Source: Isochrysis galbana
Lineage: Eukaryota > Haptophyta > Isochrysidales > Isochrysidaceae
Assembly (NCBI GenBank): GCA_018136815.1
Contig: CM030938.1
Coordinates: 310,001-374,000 of the forward strand
Direction of reading: 5' to 3'
Length of the DNA stretch: 64,000 nt
Below, in pieces: positions 63,040-64,000 of this stretch. The notes under the pieces were generated by a model. The model worked only from the letters and a program-made list of their open reading frames with translations, made no database searches and was not told where the DNA came from. Position 1 is the first letter of the stretch. Each line of letters starts with the position of its first letter. The position numbers and the translations under genes were made by a program.

Positions 63040-64000
63040 TGTCGCATTCGCGAATCGACGCTCGTTAGGCTTCTCTCTCCTCTTCGTTCGGTATTTATCG
63101 TTATAATTCTCTCGTTCTCGTTCTCGGTCAAACACTTCGCGTGGACGCCTAGGATCTAGGGTTGTGGAGCGCCCTCTCTCTTTCTCTCGAAGAGAAGGGA
63201 AGTTTCCCCACCTTTCTTCCTCCCAGGCGCCTCGCAAAAGGTTTAATTCGCTATCTCCCCGCGTTTCTTTACCTGCTTCTGGGGGCAATCAGGTTTGGTT
63301 TGCCATCTCCCCTCGGAGATCGATTTAGGTTCGCTGCTTGGGTGAGGGAATCTTTCTCCTTGGTCCTTGGTTTGCCATCTCCCCTTGGAGATTGATTTAG
63401 ATTCGCTGCTTTGGTTTTGGGTTATCTTTCCCCTTGATGCAAGTTGCATGGAAGCCCTTGGTCCCGTTGGTTTTTGGTTTTCTCCTCCCTTGGTTGCCGC
63501 TACTCGGGGTTGCTCGATAGAAACGTCTAGAAGGTCCACGCTCAACAGCAAGATTTCTTCGATTGCAAGGATACCTCGCTGCGATCTGTATCCAATGTGA
63601 TCGCCGTGGTTGCGCGACATAACGTTCCTCTTCGACTTTCCGCCTTGGTGGGAAAATCCAAAGCGAAGACACGCTCCGACCGTCGCTGCGGATTCTCTCT
63701 CTCTCTCGCTCTCTCTCTCTGTCTCTCGCGACGTGTTTGAGTTACCGGCGATGTGGGGTCTCGGTTATTTCATGTTTTGCTTGGTTTGGGTGAATGATTC
63801 TAGTGTGTTCGTGAGTCGGTGTCGCAGCATCGTTGGATCCGACGTCTTGTCGTCAGTCGTCATCCGTCGCTCTCGCTCTCGTCGCTCTCGCTCTCGTAAC
63901 ACTCGTACCCTACAAACTCTCCTTGCCTCACCAGCCCCTGCCAACACAGCCCTCCTCTCACTCACCCTCGCCTCTCGCCTCTCGCTCGATGTCGCTCTCG
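63040..64000 (+). mobile_element. LTR and gag-like leader of a Ty3/gypsy-type element, continues past window
   Basis: Starts TGTCGCATTCGCGAATCGAC and matches the 24944 copy through GTTTCCCCACCTTTC and GGTTTAATTCGCTATC. It contains two direct copies of a ~65-base block (GGTTTGCCATCTCCC..GGAGAT), and reaches CGTCAGTCGTCATCCGTCGC and ATGTCGCTCTCG (63989), the gag-like start, at the window edge. Confidence 0.65.

Noticed and set aside
1-64000. tRNA and rRNA genes
   Set aside because: No cloverleaf with intact A and B boxes and no rRNA core segments were recognised by eye; a covariance search would be needed to exclude a diverged tRNA.

Overview
This window is nuclear DNA from a GC-rich, intron-containing eukaryote, most likely a flagellated unicellular protist or alga. 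The evidence is short GT-AG introns (about 78-280 bases), eukaryote-only proteins (SAGA adaptor, PEX22-like, FCP1-like CTD phosphatase, fimbrin- and tropomodulin-like actin proteins, a SAXO-type axonemal protein) and abundant LINEs, SINE-like elements, a Ty3/gypsy remnant and TIR elements. I cannot name the species. There is no bacterial-type operon.

Layout of the genes. 0.3-1.5 kb: coiled-coil protein (minus). 5.0-5.9 kb: Ada1/TADA1-like SAGA subunit. 9.3-11.4 kb: CaMKK-like kinase with a myristoylation signal and an IQ motif. 14.3-14.8 kb: small membrane protein. 20.4-21.2 kb: PEX22-like peroxisomal anchor. 21.9-23.5 kb: SAXO repeats fused to an Hsp70 substrate-binding domain. 26.4-28.7 kb: FCP1-like phosphatase with BRCT domain. 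34.4-36.7 kb: kynureninase. 42.9-43.8 kb: REX1-B-like protein. 45.6-46.2 kb: unknown protein. 47.1-49.7 kb: tropomodulin-like LRR protein (minus), head to head across an assembly gap with a fimbrin-like gene (49.8-53.4 kb). 54.9-57.0 kb: unknown polytopic membrane protein. 59.9-61.5 kb: ammonium transporter (minus).

The DNA between genes is mostly mobile elements, several of them dated by target-site duplications (TSDs) that I could read directly: a LINE 3' half with a 16-bp TSD (28.7-30.4 kb), two classes of SINE-like element with 17-20 bp TSDs (11.8-12.5, 37.2-37.9, 58.2-59.1 kb; a decayed copy at 7.7-8.6 kb), a Mutator-like element with a 9-bp TSD (3.3-4.3 kb), hAT-type MITEs with 8-bp TSDs (14.9 and 42.0 kb) and a TA-flanked TIR family carrying about 190-bp internal tandem repeats (40.8-41.9 and 57.2-58.0 kb). 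One SINE-like class shares its 3' tail with the LINE, which suggests a LINE/SINE partnership.

Most notable: the SAXO-Hsp70 substrate-binding-domain fusion, the modular SINE superfamily, the actin-regulator gene pair with a repeat-expanded fimbrin, and the myristoylated IQ-kinase. Exon structures were worked out by hand from splice motifs, reading phase and family knowledge, and need transcript support.
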